A stretch of DNA of 64,000 nt from Mycobacterium sp. Z3061 (GTDB lineage: Bacteria > Actinomycetota > Actinomycetes > Mycobacteriales > Mycobacteriaceae): the NCBI RefSeq assembly GCF_031583025.1, contig NZ_CP134062.1:1488001-1552000 (forward strand), written 5' to 3'. Positions 62,815 through 64,000 of the stretch are shown here, in pieces. Under the pieces are notes generated by a model that ran no database searches, was not told the origin of the DNA, and saw nothing but the letters and a program-made list of their open reading frames with translations. Position numbers and translations under genes: made by a program. Positions within the stretch are counted from its first letter, which is position 1. Each line of letters begins with the position of its first letter.

Positions 62815-63732
62815 ATGCCCTGGGCGCGACTGCTCCTGCTGGCCGTTCTGCTCGCCTGCCTGGTCGGGTGCAACGAGCGGCAGGTCGGGGCGGCCCGGGC
62901 GCGGGATCAGGCGGGAATCTTCCCCTACGGCGGACTTAACCGGACCTATCTGGTGCACGTGCCGCCCGGTCCGCCGGTCGGGCTGGTGCTCAACCTGCAC
63001 GGCGGCGGCGGCACCGGCGCGGGGCAGCGCGGCCTGACCGATTTCGACTCCGTCGCCGATGCCAACGGCCTGCTGGTGGTCTACCCCGACGGCTACGACA
63101 AGAGCTGGGGTGACGGCCGGGGCGCGGCGCCGGCTGACCGCAAACGTCTCGACGACGTCGGTTTCCTGGTCTCACTGGTCACCAAGCTGCGCGATGACTT
63201 CAAGGTCCCCACGGGACATGTCTTCGCCACCGGCATGTCCAACGGCGGGTTCATGTCCAATCGCCTGGCCTGCGAGCGTGCCGATGTGTTCGCGGCGATC
63301 GCGCCGATCTCCGGCACGCTGGGCGTCGGCGTGGCGTGCAACCCGTCGCGGCCGGTGTCGGTGCTCGACGCGCACGGCACCGGAGATCCGGTGGTTCCCT
63401 ACAACGGCGGCGACGTCCGCGGCCGCGGCGGGCTGAGCCACGCCATCTCGGTCAGCAGTCTGCTCGACCGGTGGCGGACCGTCGACCGCTGCCAGGGTCC
63501 GCCGACGATCGAGGATCTGCCTCCGGTCAACGACGGGACCGTGGTGCGCCGGTACGACTCGGAAGGGTGCGCGGACGGCACCGAAGTCGTCCTGTACCAG
63601 ATCGAGAAGGGCGGGCACACGTGGCCGGGCGGCAAGCAGTATTTGCCGAAGACGGTCATCGGGGCCACCACCCGGGTGTTCGACGGTTCCCAGGTCATCG
63701 CCGAGTTCTTCCTGACGCACGGCCGCGACTGA
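62815..63732 (+). CDS. lpqC: esterase lipoprotein LpqC
   Basis: 305-residue exported polyhydroxybutyrate-depolymerase-like esterase. The lipobox L16-V-G-C19 follows a short signal peptide. Hydrolase motifs are LVLNLHGGGGTGAGQRG, the nucleophile elbow TGMSNGGFMSNRLAC (Ser142), the acid in HGTGDPVVPYNGGD and the His in KGGHTWPGGKQ. It corresponds to Rv3298c. Start ATG 62815; a GTG at 62788 is an alternative that would overlap the PPE gene. Confidence 0.92.
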   Translation: MPWARLLLLAVLLACLVGCNERQVGAARARDQAGIFPYGGLNRTYLVHVPPGPPVGLVLNLHGGGGTGAGQRGLTDFDSVADANGLLVVYPDGYDKSWGDGRGAAPADRKRLDDVGFLVSLVTKLRDDFKVPTGHVFATGMSNGGFMSNRLACERADVFAAIAPISGTLGVGVACNPSRPVSVLDAHGTGDPVVPYNGGDVRGRGGLSHAISVSSLLDRWRTVDRCQGPPTIEDLPPVNDGTVVRRYDSEGCADGTEVVLYQIEKGGHTWPGGKQYLPKTVIGATTRVFDGSQVIAEFFLTHGRD

Positions 63733-63742
63733 AAGCGCAGCC

Positions 63743-64000
63743 TCACCGTTGGCAGGACGGGCACCAGTACTGCACCCGTTCGGCGTCACCGTCGTAGGCG
63801 ATGGGTGTGCCGCACCGCCGGCACGGTTGCCCCGCCCGCCCGTACACCCAAACCTGCCGGCCGGCCCGGGTGTCGCCGGTGGTGGTGCGGTTGCGGCGAG
63901 AGCGGTTGGCCCACAACATCTCCCGCGCTCGCGAGACCAGCCGTAGTGGATCGGCGATGGCGCCCACCGGCGCGGTCGGCAGATGCCCGCTGATGAAACA
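63743..64000 (-). CDS. nei2: endonuclease VIII-like DNA glycosylase, 3' part
   Basis: Only the C-terminal 85 residues lie in the window; the gene continues past base 64000. The piece shows the end of the helix-two-turns-helix region ([20 protein letters not shown]) and a complete Fpg/Nei zinc finger ([20 protein letters not shown] then CPSC), with the conserved [11 protein letters not shown]. By position it is Rv3297 (Nei2), which removes oxidised bases from DNA. It is convergent with lpqC with a 10-bp gap. Confidence 0.9.
   Translation of the reverse strand, partial: CFISGHLPTAPVGAIADPLRLVSRAREMLWANRSRRNRTTTGDTRAGRQVWVYGRAGQPCRRCGTPIAYDGDAERVQYWCPSCQR

Noticed and set aside
1-64000. tRNA, rRNA and CRISPR arrays
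   Set aside because: No cloverleaf-like tRNA sequence, no rRNA segment and no regularly spaced short repeats were noticed. A dedicated tool could still find a small RNA.

Overview
The window looks like chromosomal DNA of a mycobacterium, probably a slow-growing non-tuberculous species. The base composition is high-GC, there are three PE genes, one PPE gene and a PGRS remnant, and the gene order matches what I recall of the M. tuberculosis H37Rv segment Rv3297 to Rv3334, read in reverse. From right to left the recognisable order is nei2, lpqC, atsB, the Rv3300c pseudouridine synthase, glpD2, lpdA, Rv3304, amiA1-amiB1, deoD, pmmB, upp, sapM, Rv3311, an Rv3312c-like hydrolase, add-deoA-cdd, sdhCDAB, sigJ, an Rv3329-like aminotransferase, dacB1, sugI and nagA. 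No tRNA, rRNA or CRISPR array was seen.

Layout. Bases 1-2976 are a decayed accessory patch: an IS481-type transposase remnant joined to the last blades of a PknD-like NHL propeller, two small membrane proteins, and long stretches without a supportable gene. Bases 2977-7014 hold a cell-wall and amino-sugar cluster (nagA, a sugar porter, a PH-like protein, dacB1). Bases 7101-9995 hold a MerR regulator and a VIT/vWA protein behind a perfect 12+12 bp inverted repeat. Bases 10075-18394 hold an aminotransferase, a large ATPase/LuxR regulator divergent from sigJ, a PE-serine hydrolase, a Met-rich Tat-like exported protein and small enzymes. Bases 19199-23686 hold two divergent membrane Ser/Thr kinases. 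One of these is a tandem pseudokinase-kinase-transmembrane-NHL propeller protein, the most unusual object in the window.

Bases 23763-30192 encode succinate dehydrogenase (sdhCDAB, minus strand) and, divergently, a pyrimidine/purine salvage operon (cdd-deoA-add, joined by 4-bp overlaps). A frame-broken PGRS remnant, an alpha/beta hydrolase and two tandem PE proteins with hydrophobic tails follow. Bases 32997-43116 return to conserved core: the Rv3311 homologue, sapM, upp, pmmB, deoD, an inserted cutinase, amiB1-amiA1, an AbiEi/DUF559 protein and a gamma-glutamylcyclotransferase-like protein. A family of inverted repeats with the core GAGCGTGC/GCACGCTC marks several gene ends, including a 105-bp tandem duplication.

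Bases 43175-64000 carry lpdA, glpD2, an insertion (FMN glutamate-synthase-like enzyme, DUF5994-like protein, and two divergent P-type ATPases where phoY1 would be expected), then the pseudouridine synthase with a DUF1269-arylsulfatase fusion, two small secreted proteins, pstS, a PPE protein, lpqC and the 3' end of nei2. Functionally the window combines respiration, nucleoside salvage, envelope remodelling, ion transport, ESX-type secreted effectors and Ser/Thr kinase signalling.
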